14,374 bases of DNA from Bacteroidaceae bacterium. GTDB taxonomy: Bacteria; Bacteroidota; Bacteroidia; Bacteroidales; Bacteroidaceae. Of this stretch, positions 1 through 7,264 are shown one piece after another (positions within the stretch are counted from its first letter, which is position 1; each line of letters opens with the position of its first letter). A program made the position numbers and the translations under genes. The notes under the pieces were generated by a model. That model was not told where the DNA came from. It searched no databases and saw only the letters and a list, made by a program, of their open reading frames with translations. Where the stretch lies: the NCBI GenBank assembly GCA_024695315.1, contig JAILIJ010000110.1, positions 1-14,374 on the forward strand, written 5' to 3'.

Positions 1-6
1 CAGTCA

Positions 7-39
7 TACCATTGAGTGGTACAACCGTACCATTGAATG
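7..39. repeat. Pair of 12-bp direct repeats with an internal inverted repeat
   Basis: TACCATTGAGTG (7-18) recurs as TACCATTGAATG (28-39), 21 bp apart start to start, with one mismatch. Between and across them, TGGTAC (17-22) and GTACCA (27-32) form an inverted repeat with a 4-nt AACC loop. A plus-strand RNA could extend this stem to 8 pairs with one G-U pair. It may be a protein-binding site or the hairpin of an element that starts outside the window; there is no T-tract right after it. Confidence 0.4.
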
Positions 40-199
40 ATTTTGAAAATTTCTCGTGAATAATAGAACTATTCTTGCTAAACTTTACGAATAAAATTGC
101 GCTCGAATGAAAGAATTATCCAGCATTAAATACCTCATCACAGCTTACCACTAAAAATGCTAACAGATCTTGCTTAATTCATCCTTTAAACAACGTTTT

Positions 200-262
200 A
201 GCAGTGTTTGAGCACCGCTCAAACACTGCTCAAACACCGCTCAAAATTTCTACTCAAATACT
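200..262. repeat. 14-bp perfect inverted repeat fused to an 11-bp tandem repeat
   Basis: AGCAGTGTTTGAGC (200-213) and GCTCAAACACTGCT (217-230) are perfect reverse complements separated by a 3-nt loop. The right arm is also the first unit of a tandem array with period 11 bp: GCTCAAACACT (217-227), GCTCAAACACC (228-238), GCTCAAAATTT (239-249), then a degenerate ACTCAAATACT (252-262). In a minus-strand transcript from the upstream operon the hairpin would be very stable, so it could mark or protect the mRNA 3' end. It lacks the U-tract of a classical intrinsic terminator on both strands. A binding site for a dimeric protein is an alternative. Confidence 0.6.
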
Positions 263-270
263 GATTATTT

Positions 271-288
271 GTTTAACGCTTGTTAAAC
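271..288. repeat. 7-bp inverted repeat GTTTAAC/GTTAAAC
   Basis: GTTTAAC (271-277) and GTTAAAC (282-288) are perfect reverse complements with a 4-nt loop (GCTT). The right arm overlaps the left arm of the next hairpin (284-308), so the two structures are mutually exclusive in RNA. There is no U-tract in the minus direction. Confidence 0.4.
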
Positions 289-317
289 GATAATAAAATG
301 TTCGTTTACTTTTTTTT
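284..317 (+). terminator. Possible plus-strand intrinsic terminator
   Basis: TAAACGA (284-290) pairs with TCGTTTA (302-308) around an AT-rich 11-nt loop. One C follows, then eight Ts (310-317), so the layout is that of an intrinsic terminator for plus-strand transcription. The stem is weak (two G-C pairs) and no plus-strand gene is visible upstream in the window. It may serve a plus-strand transcript entering from the left, or be chance in AT-rich DNA. Confidence 0.25.
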
Positions 318-347
318 GAATAAATTAGTCGAACTCACGTTAATTTA

Positions 348-1265
348 TTATCTACTTCCAATGAAGAGGAAAAGCATTGACAAGAATACCAACGCAAGGT
401 CAATGGCTTTTGACTTGAGGTTTTTCTCGTGGAATACTGCTGCGCCAAATAGGAAACTTACCAATACAGAGCCTCGGCGAATCATGCTGACGATGCTTAT
501 CATGGCTCCATCGAGTCCGAGGGCATAGAAGTAGGCGAAGTCTGCAACGGAGAGGAATACGCTTATGAGTATGATGCACCAGTCCCAGTGGAAAGGAGTC
601 GTTTTCTTGCGAGTAGGCCACCATAGGAAGAGTAGCATTGTGAGCATCATGAAGAATTGGTAGATGTTGTACCATGACTGTACTGCCATCTTGTCGAGGC
701 CCACTCCATGATTTTCAGGTGAGGCCATGAGGAATTTGTCGTACAGACCGCTAATAGCTCCCAAGATATTGGCAAGAACGACAAAAATGATCCATTTATT
801 GTGCTTGAAATCAATACCTTCTTTCTTGCTTGAGCGTGAAAGCATGTATAGGCCCACGATGGCTATGATTACACCGGTCCATTGCCAAATGTTCAGTTTC
901 TCGGCAAAGAATGTGAGTGCTCCGATAAGTACCATCACAGGACGGGTGGCGTTGATTGGACCTACAATTGTTATTGGCAGATGTTTCAGTCCGAAGTAGG
1001 CAAAGAGCCAGGAGCTGAGTACTATGCAAGATTTTAAGAGTATGTACTTATGCTCTGCCCAGCCATAGGAATGTGTGTAGAAAAGACTGTCTTCTGATAT
1101 TATTCCTTCCTTGGAGCAGATGATGAATGGTAGGAATATGATACTTGAAAAAAGTGTATTGAGAAGCAATACGGGAATGACGGCGTTGTCTTTAAGACTC
1201 TTTTTCTTGAATACGTCATAGAAGCCTAAGAGAAAGGCTGAAGTGAATGCTAATAAAAGCCACAT
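348..1265 (-). CDS. EamA/DMT-family inner-membrane transporter
   Basis: A 305-residue, almost entirely hydrophobic protein with about ten predicted membrane helices. It is built as two EamA-like halves, residues 1-145 and 157-305, each ending in the typical pattern: a helix with a conserved Arg (RPV near 108-110; RRG near 263-265), then a Glu-Lys (122-123 and 280-281) before the final helix. Length and layout fit the drug/metabolite transporter superfamily, whose members move amino acids, sugars or other metabolites across the inner membrane. The substrate cannot be inferred. It is the last gene of the probable operon, 70 nt after truA, and ends with tandem TAA stops. The ATG at 1265 puts the first helix right at the N-terminus, as usual for this family. 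Confidence 0.85.
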   Translation of the reverse strand: MWLLLAFTSAFLLGFYDVFKKKSLKDNAVIPVLLLNTLFSSIIFLPFIICSKEGIISEDSLFYTHSYGWAEHKYILLKSCIVLSSWLFAYFGLKHLPITIVGPINATRPVMVLIGALTFFAEKLNIWQWTGVIIAIVGLYMLSRSSKKEGIDFKHNKWIIFVVLANILGAISGLYDKFLMASPENHGVGLDKMAVQSWYNIYQFFMMLTMLLFLWWPTRKKTTPFHWDWCIILISVFLSVADFAYFYALGLDGAMISIVSMIRRGSVLVSFLFGAAVFHEKNLKSKAIDLALVFLSMLFLFIGSR

Positions 1266-1335
1266 GATTGTATGTTGAATATTTAGTTTGTGAGTGTTAT
1301 ACTCTTATGAATTTTCCTAAAAACACATTTTTTAC

Positions 1336-2073
1336 TTAGTAGGTTACATCAGCGAGAAATAGTGCGTTTCCGGGCACGCTGGTGCCAGCAGAGCAGCGGT
1401 CTTTTTTCTCTATGATGTGACGAAATTCGTCTATTGTGATTGTTCCTCGACCAACATCGACAAGTGTGCCAACGATAGCGCGTACCATGTTACGAAGGAA
1501 GCGGTCGGCACGTATTGTGAAGCACCATTTGATAGGGGAGAGCTGATCCCAATGGGCTTCCATTATTTTGCAATTGTTGGTTTTGACATCTGTGTGTAGT
1601 TTTGAGAATGACGTGAAGTCGGTATATTCGAATAGAATCTTTGCGGCTTCGTTCATCTTCTCAAAGTCGAGAGGTTGTGGAAAACGATAAGCAAACGGCT
1701 CAAATGGCGACTTCTCGGTGATGATGTAATAGTGGTACATACGAGAAGTGGCGGAGAAGCGTGCGTGCAAGTCTTCTGCGACAGGGCGGATGTCCTGAAT
1801 GGCGATGTCTGGCGGCAGGAGCTTGTTCAGACGGTATTTCAACTGATGTAGTTGTTCGCTGTCGTCAAAGTTGATTGTTGAATCAAAGTGAGCCACCATC
1901 ATAGAGGCATTGACGCCAGCATCCGTTCGTCCGGCTCCCGTTACTTCTGTATTTTCTCGAAGAAGTGTGGTAAGTGCTTTGTTTAGCACTTCCTGCACAC
2001 TTATACCGTTTGGCTGAATCTGCCATCCGTGATAGCGCGCACCATTGTATGAAAGAGTGATGAAATATCTCAT
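1336..2073 (-). CDS. truA: tRNA pseudouridine synthase A
   Basis: TruA converts uridines 38-40 in the anticodon stem-loop of many tRNAs to pseudouridine. The 245-residue length is normal. The catalytic motif GRTDAGV is present at residues 48-54, with the nucleophile Asp51. Other family signatures are YHGWQ (14-18), RFSATSRMYHYYI (105-117, containing the conserved aromatic), FTSF (153-156) and RFLRNMVR (191-198). The residue after GRTDAGV is Asn (N55), where many TruA proteins have His; I take this as lineage variation. The ATG overlaps the stop of the upstream MATE gene as ATGA, so the two are probably translationally coupled. Confidence 0.96.
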   Translation of the reverse strand: MRYFITLSYNGARYHGWQIQPNGISVQEVLNKALTTLLRENTEVTGAGRTDAGVNASMMVAHFDSTINFDDSEQLHQLKYRLNKLLPPDIAIQDIRPVAEDLHARFSATSRMYHYYIITEKSPFEPFAYRFPQPLDFEKMNEAAKILFEYTDFTSFSKLHTDVKTNNCKIMEAHWDQLSPIKWCFTIRADRFLRNMVRAIVGTLVDVGRGTITIDEFRHIIEKKDRCSAGTSVPGNALFLADVTY

Positions 2074-3488
2074 GGAGTAACTCTATTATGGAAAAATATA
2101 CGGTGTAGAACGCTGGCTTTCCTTACTTTAGGAATGCGCATCTGGTTCTTGTTTTTGTAGAAGTGCCACAGCATCAGTCCTGCTATTATTGCGCTTATAC
2201 CATCGGAGACGGCTATGCTAAGCCATACACCATTTGTGCCCCATATCTCAGGGAAGATGAGGAGGAATGGAGTGAGGAAAACGAGTTGTCGGCTGACGCT
2301 GATGAAGATACTTTTTTTGGCCATACCGATACTCTGGAAGAAGTTACCGGTAACTATTTGGAATCCGACTATAGGAGAGAGACTGACGATTAGTCGCATA
2401 CCATCGATGGTAAGTGATGTCAGAGCAGGGTCGGAGGTGAAAAGTCGAACGGGATATTGTGGTAGGAATTCGCAGATGACGAATGAGCTGCACATGATGA
2501 TTGTGGCGAGGATGATGGATTTCTTCAAAACCTCGTCTACGCGGTCAAATTGCTTTGCTCCGAAATTGAAGCCTGCAATTGGTTGCATGCCTTGGCACAC
2601 TCCCATAACTATCATGACAAATAGAAAGGTTATGCCGTTGACAATGCCGTATGCTGCGATGGCGAGGTCGCCACCATGACGGGTTAGTCCTTTATTGATG
2701 AGTATGACAACCAGGCAGGCACATAGTTGCATACAGAATGGTGACAATCCGATGGAGAATATGTGACGGACAATCGTTTTCTTTAGCCCGAAGATTCCCG
2801 AGTGGAGATGGATGAGGTCGTGCTTATTGCTTAGTCTATTTATGACGAAAATAAGTGCGACCAGCTGAGCTAATATTGTAGCTATGGCTGCACCTCGAAT
2901 GCCCATGTTGAATGTGAAGATGAACAGAGGGTCAAGAATGCTGTTTATGACAACTGTGGATATGGTAGCTGTCATTGCCACATTTGGGTGTCCCGTAGCT
3001 CGTAATGCGGAATTGAGTCCGAGATATAAATGTGTTACCACGTTGCCAAGAAGAATGATAAACATGTATTCATAGGCATACTGGTAAGTATTCTCGCTGG
3101 CTCCGAAGAATGTCAGGAGTGGGTGGATGAATATCAGTCCAAGGGCTCCAATAACAAATCCGATGATGACGTTGAGGCTAACAAGATTGCCTAATGTGCG
3201 TTCCGCTCCTTCATAATCCTTTTGTCCTTGCTTGATGGACATGAGTGTGCTTGAGCCAACTCCAATCATAGCTCCAAAAGCAGCTGAAAGGTTCATGACT
3301 GGGAATGTGACGGCTAATCCTCCCAGTGATAGGGTACCTACATCGGGGATTCGGCCAATAAAAATACGGTCTACCATGTTGTAGAGCGATGAGGCCATCA
3401 TCGCTACTACAGCAGGTAGAGCATATTTCATGAGTAACGCTCCAATTGGAGCTGTACCGAGTTCTTTAGTTCTATTGTTTGTCTGCAT
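2070..3488 (-). CDS. MATE-family multidrug/cation exporter
   Basis: A 472-residue polytopic protein with about 12 predicted helices, the usual size and layout for MATE exporters, which couple efflux of drugs or metabolites to Na+ or H+ entry at the inner membrane. MATE-like signatures include YNMVDRIFIGR (36-46) in the first half, the ILDPLFIF segment (184-191) and the QGMQPIAGFNFGAK block (299-312) in the second half. It resembles the MepA/NorM-like branch common in Bacteroidales. The C-terminus (from about 445) is a short basic cytoplasmic tail. It starts 34 nt after the S9 peptidase gene and overlaps truA by 4 nt. The substrate is unknown. Confidence 0.92.
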   Translation of the reverse strand: MQTNNRTKELGTAPIGALLMKYALPAVVAMMASSLYNMVDRIFIGRIPDVGTLSLGGLAVTFPVMNLSAAFGAMIGVGSSTLMSIKQGQKDYEGAERTLGNLVSLNVIIGFVIGALGLIFIHPLLTFFGASENTYQYAYEYMFIILLGNVVTHLYLGLNSALRATGHPNVAMTATISTVVINSILDPLFIFTFNMGIRGAAIATILAQLVALIFVINRLSNKHDLIHLHSGIFGLKKTIVRHIFSIGLSPFCMQLCACLVVILINKGLTRHGGDLAIAAYGIVNGITFLFVMIVMGVCQGMQPIAGFNFGAKQFDRVDEVLKKSIILATIIMCSSFVICEFLPQYPVRLFTSDPALTSLTIDGMRLIVSLSPIVGFQIVTGNFFQSIGMAKKSIFISVSRQLVFLTPFLLIFPEIWGTNGVWLSIAVSDGISAIIAGLMLWHFYKNKNQMRIPKVRKASVLHRIFFHNRVTP

Positions 3489-3522
3489 ATATTATTTAAT
3501 GGTAGGTATTCTTTTGTGAAAC

Positions 3523-5661
3523 CTACTTTACATCTTTCCATGCTGGAGGGTCGATGCCCATAAGGTTCTTTACGAAGAAATCGTAGCGCTTATGTTCTCC
3601 AAAGCTTTCGCCCATAGTGTGGTGTGCACCTGGAAGGAGAATAAACTCGAAATCTTTGTGAGCCTTTTGGAGTGCATTTACGACTTGATATGAAGATGAT
3701 GGGTCAACATTGTCGTCCATTTCTCCAACAACAAGCATGAGTTTGCCTTGTAGGTTCTTGGCATTTTCTACATTTGAACACTCTATATAAGAGCTATCAA
3801 CAGGGTAACCCATCCATTGCTCGTTCCACCATATTTTATCCATACGGTTGTCGTGGCATCCGCATGCTGCATAGCCGACCTTGTAAAAGTCTGGGTGGAA
3901 GAGAAGGGCGCCAAGTGCTTCTTGACCTCCGGCAGAACATCCGTAGATTCCCATGCGTTCAATGTCCATATATGGATATTTCTTTGCTGCGGCTTTTATC
4001 CACTCCATGCGGTCTGGGAAACCTGCATCTTTGAGGTTCTTATAGCATACCTGTTCGATGTCGAGACTTCGGAAGGAGGTCGTCATAGCGTCGAGCTGAA
4101 CGACGATGAAGCCGAGTTCTGCAAGATCGTCCATTGTCCAAATCCAAGGTGTGAAGTTCTTTGGAACATATTGGTCGCCAGGTCCTGAATAGATGTATTC
4201 TATGACTGGATATTTCTTGTTAGGATCGAAATTGCTTGGACGACGAATAAGTCCCCACATGTCAGTTTTGCCATCACGTCCTGGTGCTACGAATACTTCT
4301 GGTGCTGTCCATCCGTTAGCCTTCAGATTTGTTATGTCGGCAGTCTCGAGTGTGTTGATTATTTTACCATTTGTAGCAGAGCGGATAACCGTAATTGGCG
4401 CTTGGTCTATGGAAGAATATGTGTCGATAAGCGTCTCGTTGTCTTTGCTGAGGGTAATGCTGTGATTGCCTCGCTCTGGTGTGAGTGCTTTGAGATTCTT
4501 GCCATTGAGGTCAACTCTGTAATAGTGGATATTATATGGATCCTCTTCAGCAATCTTACCGTCAAGGCTTGATGCTACAACACCCATATTTTTACAGTTC
4601 ATTCCGTTTGCTGAGAAAATGACATAGCCATTGCCCTTCTCATCTATCTCGTAGTGCTGGACATCGCGAACCCAGAAATTTCCTTTTGTAATCTGGGTGA
4701 GTTTGGCCTTTTTACGATTGTAGACATATAGGTGAGCATGTCCGTCTCTGTCGCTTTTCCAAAGTATGTGCTGGGCATCCAAGTCACGGCGAAGGTTTCT
4801 TGAATATGCCACATACTTGTCATCTTTCTCCTCAATGAGAGTTTTTACGTTACCGGCAAGGTCCATTTCTAAGACTCGGTATGTCTTGTGTCCTCTTTCG
4901 TTAAATTCGAAAGTGAGAGTCTTATCACCCTTATCCCATCGTGGAGCGTCAACGCGATATTGTTTGGCGAAGAGTGCTGTTGATTTAGGATATATAGTTG
5001 TTTTATTTTCAACGTCAATGACTACTGGAATGCGATAGTTGAGTGAATCGCCTGGTTTAGCGTATTCTTGTTGTGAATATTTTGGCTGCAACTGGTCCGT
5101 TGGTGAAGATAGAGTGTAGGTAACGAAGCGCTTTGGAGCAGGTTTGATAAGTACTGTTGCATAATATTTACCGTTTCCAGACCATGTTCCCCAAGAAGAA
5201 TAGTAGCATGTGTCTACTCCGTCTTTTGTCAACTGGATATCTTCATTTTTCTCCTTGCTGTGGAGATATAGGTTGTTGTCTTTATGTATGATTGATAAAT
5301 CCTTGTTGATAGGTGATTCTGCATTTCCGTCCTTTTCGTCAAGAACTTCCATCCAGTGATGCTGATTGCCACCTCTTTGTCCATGTCGGCGTGGAGGAAT
5401 AGGATTGTTAATTTGTTTTTTCTCTCCTGTTTTTGCATCTACCTGATACCATACGGTGCTGTCACCATTGTAAGTAGAATATTGGAAGATTCCGTCTTCT
5501 GTTTCCCAAGTAGAGCGAACTTTTACATCGCCATTAGCTACTTTCCAAGAGTAGCGCGAACGTACGCTGAATGCGTCCTTGTAATTTTGAATTGTTCCTT
5601 GTGCGTTAGCATTTATGAATGATGCTGCACAAAGAATGAGTGGTAAAAGTGTCTTGTCCAT
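3523..5661 (-). CDS. Secreted S9-family (DPP IV-like) serine peptidase
   Basis: A 712-residue protein with a Sec signal peptide (residues 1-20, likely cleaved after ANA), hence periplasmic or outer-membrane exposed. Residues about 30-450 form a DPP IV N-terminal-type beta-propeller; the block SDRDGHAHLYVY (303-314) matches the family's SERDG-HLY pattern. Residues about 460-705 are the alpha/beta-hydrolase domain, with nucleophile Ser576 in GCSAGG, Asp649 in the DDNV motif (649-652) and the catalytic His at H681 (H680 adjacent). Such enzymes trim peptides, often after proline or alanine. The DWxYEEE dipeptide-anchoring motif of true DPP IV was not seen, so strict dipeptidyl peptidase activity is uncertain. 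It lies 42 nt after the short DUF6057-like gene and 34 nt before the MATE gene. Confidence 0.9.
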   Translation of the reverse strand: MDKTLLPLILCAASFINANAQGTIQNYKDAFSVRSRYSWKVANGDVKVRSTWETEDGIFQYSTYNGDSTVWYQVDAKTGEKKQINNPIPPRRHGQRGGNQHHWMEVLDEKDGNAESPINKDLSIIHKDNNLYLHSKEKNEDIQLTKDGVDTCYYSSWGTWSGNGKYYATVLIKPAPKRFVTYTLSSPTDQLQPKYSQQEYAKPGDSLNYRIPVVIDVENKTTIYPKSTALFAKQYRVDAPRWDKGDKTLTFEFNERGHKTYRVLEMDLAGNVKTLIEEKDDKYVAYSRNLRRDLDAQHILWKSDRDGHAHLYVYNRKKAKLTQITKGNFWVRDVQHYEIDEKGNGYVIFSANGMNCKNMGVVASSLDGKIAEEDPYNIHYYRVDLNGKNLKALTPERGNHSITLSKDNETLIDTYSSIDQAPITVIRSATNGKIINTLETADITNLKANGWTAPEVFVAPGRDGKTDMWGLIRRPSNFDPNKKYPVIEYIYSGPGDQYVPKNFTPWIWTMDDLAELGFIVVQLDAMTTSFRSLDIEQVCYKNLKDAGFPDRMEWIKAAAKKYPYMDIERMGIYGCSAGGQEALGALLFHPDFYKVGYAACGCHDNRMDKIWWNEQWMGYPVDSSYIECSNVENAKNLQGKLMLVVGEMDDNVDPSSSYQVVNALQKAHKDFEFILLPGAHHTMGESFGEHKRYDFFVKNLMGIDPPAWKDVK

Positions 5662-5703
5662 TTTATGTTCACAATTATTATTTATTTGTATTTTTTTATT
5701 CGA

Positions 5704-7230
5704 TTAGTAGATATTGAAGTCTGTGTAGAAATAGTAGTACCACCAGTAGGTTTTGCCGTATATGGGCTTTAGTCTACGTCCCATTTCTTCAGAATCTAAT
5801 CCTAATTTTGAAAGATCATTATAATCTCTGACAAAATTGTTGAATTGGTCAGTAATGATATTGTCAAATTGGTAGTTATTAAGATCAATAGGCGATTCCT
5901 TTTGAGAGCATAATAATATTGCGGCTTCTTGATAGAGCAATGGGATGTTCTCGTTTGGATGCCTGTTTACGTAATTATAAAAGTGTATGCAATATGAGTA
6001 GCTATCTTCTGCCCAAAGCGCTATACACATGATTACGTCTTCGAGTTTGCGTGAGGTTGGATGTATAATATCTGAAAAGTGATTAAGAATCCATTTTTCA
6101 CAAAGACCATTGTCTACATCCAGTCGATTGGCGTCCTCGTTGATAAGTGGCGCTATGTTTTGAAATTCTTGCGTCTTTATCAAATTTGAACTATATCTAA
6201 TGTTGTCTTCTTGCTGCTTTGCCCAATCACGATAATAGGCTGTTCTTTTTAATATTGCCGTGTATTTTCTTGCAACGTCGAATTCATGATTTAGGATGGC
6301 ACATCTAACAAGAATTTTCATGTTGTTGATTGATGTTCCGTATTCGACGGAGTTTTCTATTGCCCACCTGTAAGCATAATTTATTTGTCCAAACTGATAG
6401 TAAATCATTGGAGCCCCGAGCTGTGAAATATGTACATTCAAGGAGTCGGGTACTGTAGGTGCAGTTCCGCAATTATTTATCATGAACATGTCGGTTAGCC
6501 GATCCGTATGCATGAGGGCGATATTCTTATAAATCACCATAAGATTTGTAGGATTATCACATTCTTGTGCTTCGGCTAAAACATCATCCCAGCGACATTC
6601 GTCAATGGCATGGTACATTTTTAACTCTGAATAGAATGTTTTGGAAGGTAGTTCCCAAGAGTAAACTCTAAATACTGGCCTTATAATTATAGTAGCTACA
6701 ATGAGGATGCAAGTGTCTATTGCAAGGTACTTTGCAGCACTTAAATTCTTCTTTTTAAGAAAGTATGATGTTACTATACTTGCTATAAGGGCCAATATTG
6801 TTATTGCTAATATACTTGTGGCCTGTGCAAAGGCATAACCTGGTTGTTTGCAGTAGTAGATATAGTATCCTAAAGATAAAATTGCAAAAAGCTGTATGGC
6901 TACGGGGAAGACTGCAACTAAATTCCAATATGATTTCAGTTTTAGGATACTTGACAGAAAGAAATATGTTGCGACCCAGATGCCAACAAGAATAAGTGCG
7001 CCGAGCCAAGGATGGTAAAAGAACTGTGTCAGATAACATCCTATCCATGTCCATAGTCCACCAGGATTGTTTAGTGTTGTGGCCATAAATATATGACCTT
7101 TCACAAAAAGCGAATGGTATTGCAATGCAAAGAGATAATCGCTTTTTGTGAAAAGGGCAGTATAGGCCACAATGGCGAATACTATAGCTATGTAGTATTT
7201 TATTTTATCTTTCATTTGCTGATTAGGCAT
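5704..7230 (-). CDS. DUF6057-like membrane protein, short paralogue
   Basis: A 508-residue Bacteroidetes-specific protein of unknown function. It has about six predicted membrane helices within residues 11-186, then a soluble, mostly helical C-terminal part (about 190-508). It is clearly a paralogue of the 658-residue protein encoded two genes upstream. Shared blocks are NPGG plus CYLTQFF (55-71), KQPGYAF (128-134), ECRWDDVL (211-218), YKNIALM (234-240), GAPMIYY (272-278), YRWAIENSVEYG (287-298) and the C-terminal PIYGKTYWWYYYF (489-501). It lacks about 120 residues and several membrane helices present in the longer copy. The start at 7230 is uncertain; an in-frame ATG five codons later (7215) is also possible. 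The DUF6057 name is from memory of the family, not from a search. Confidence 0.75.
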   Translation of the reverse strand: MPNQQMKDKIKYYIAIVFAIVAYTALFTKSDYLFALQYHSLFVKGHIFMATTLNNPGGLWTWIGCYLTQFFYHPWLGALILVGIWVATYFFLSSILKLKSYWNLVAVFPVAIQLFAILSLGYYIYYCKQPGYAFAQATSILAITILALIASIVTSYFLKKKNLSAAKYLAIDTCILIVATIIIRPVFRVYSWELPSKTFYSELKMYHAIDECRWDDVLAEAQECDNPTNLMVIYKNIALMHTDRLTDMFMINNCGTAPTVPDSLNVHISQLGAPMIYYQFGQINYAYRWAIENSVEYGTSINNMKILVRCAILNHEFDVARKYTAILKRTAYYRDWAKQQEDNIRYSSNLIKTQEFQNIAPLINEDANRLDVDNGLCEKWILNHFSDIIHPTSRKLEDVIMCIALWAEDSYSYCIHFYNYVNRHPNENIPLLYQEAAILLCSQKESPIDLNNYQFDNIITDQFNNFVRDYNDLSKLGLDSEEMGRRLKPIYGKTYWWYYYFYTDFNIY

Positions 7231-7264
7231 AAGGATACCTATAGCATAAACATAATATTTTTAT

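Larger units (their letters stand above)
1..347. other. Non-coding region downstream of the operon
   Basis: AT-rich stretch with no coding region I can support on either strand. It follows the stop codon of the EamA-family transporter gene, where TAA is followed directly by a second TAA. It contains several small repeats listed separately: a pair of 12-bp direct repeats near the left edge, a 14-bp perfect inverted repeat merging into an 11-bp tandem repeat at 200-262, and two overlapping hairpins at 271-317. I found no match to the Bacteroidetes -7 promoter box TAnnTTTG here on either strand. Whatever lies beyond the left edge cannot be judged. Confidence 0.7.

Noticed and set aside
1..347. 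CRISPR array or insertion-sequence end at the left edge
   Set aside because: Repeat units are only 11-12 bp, without regular unique spacers, terminal inverted repeats of an IS, or a transposase frame.
280..528. Plus-strand open frame of 82 codons at the left end
   Set aside because: Most of it overlaps the EamA-family gene in antisense, and there is no promoter-like box ahead of it.
2215..2679. 154-codon plus-strand open frame opposite the MATE gene
   Set aside because: Shadow of the MATE coding frame; Met- and Arg-rich translation without recognisable domain features.
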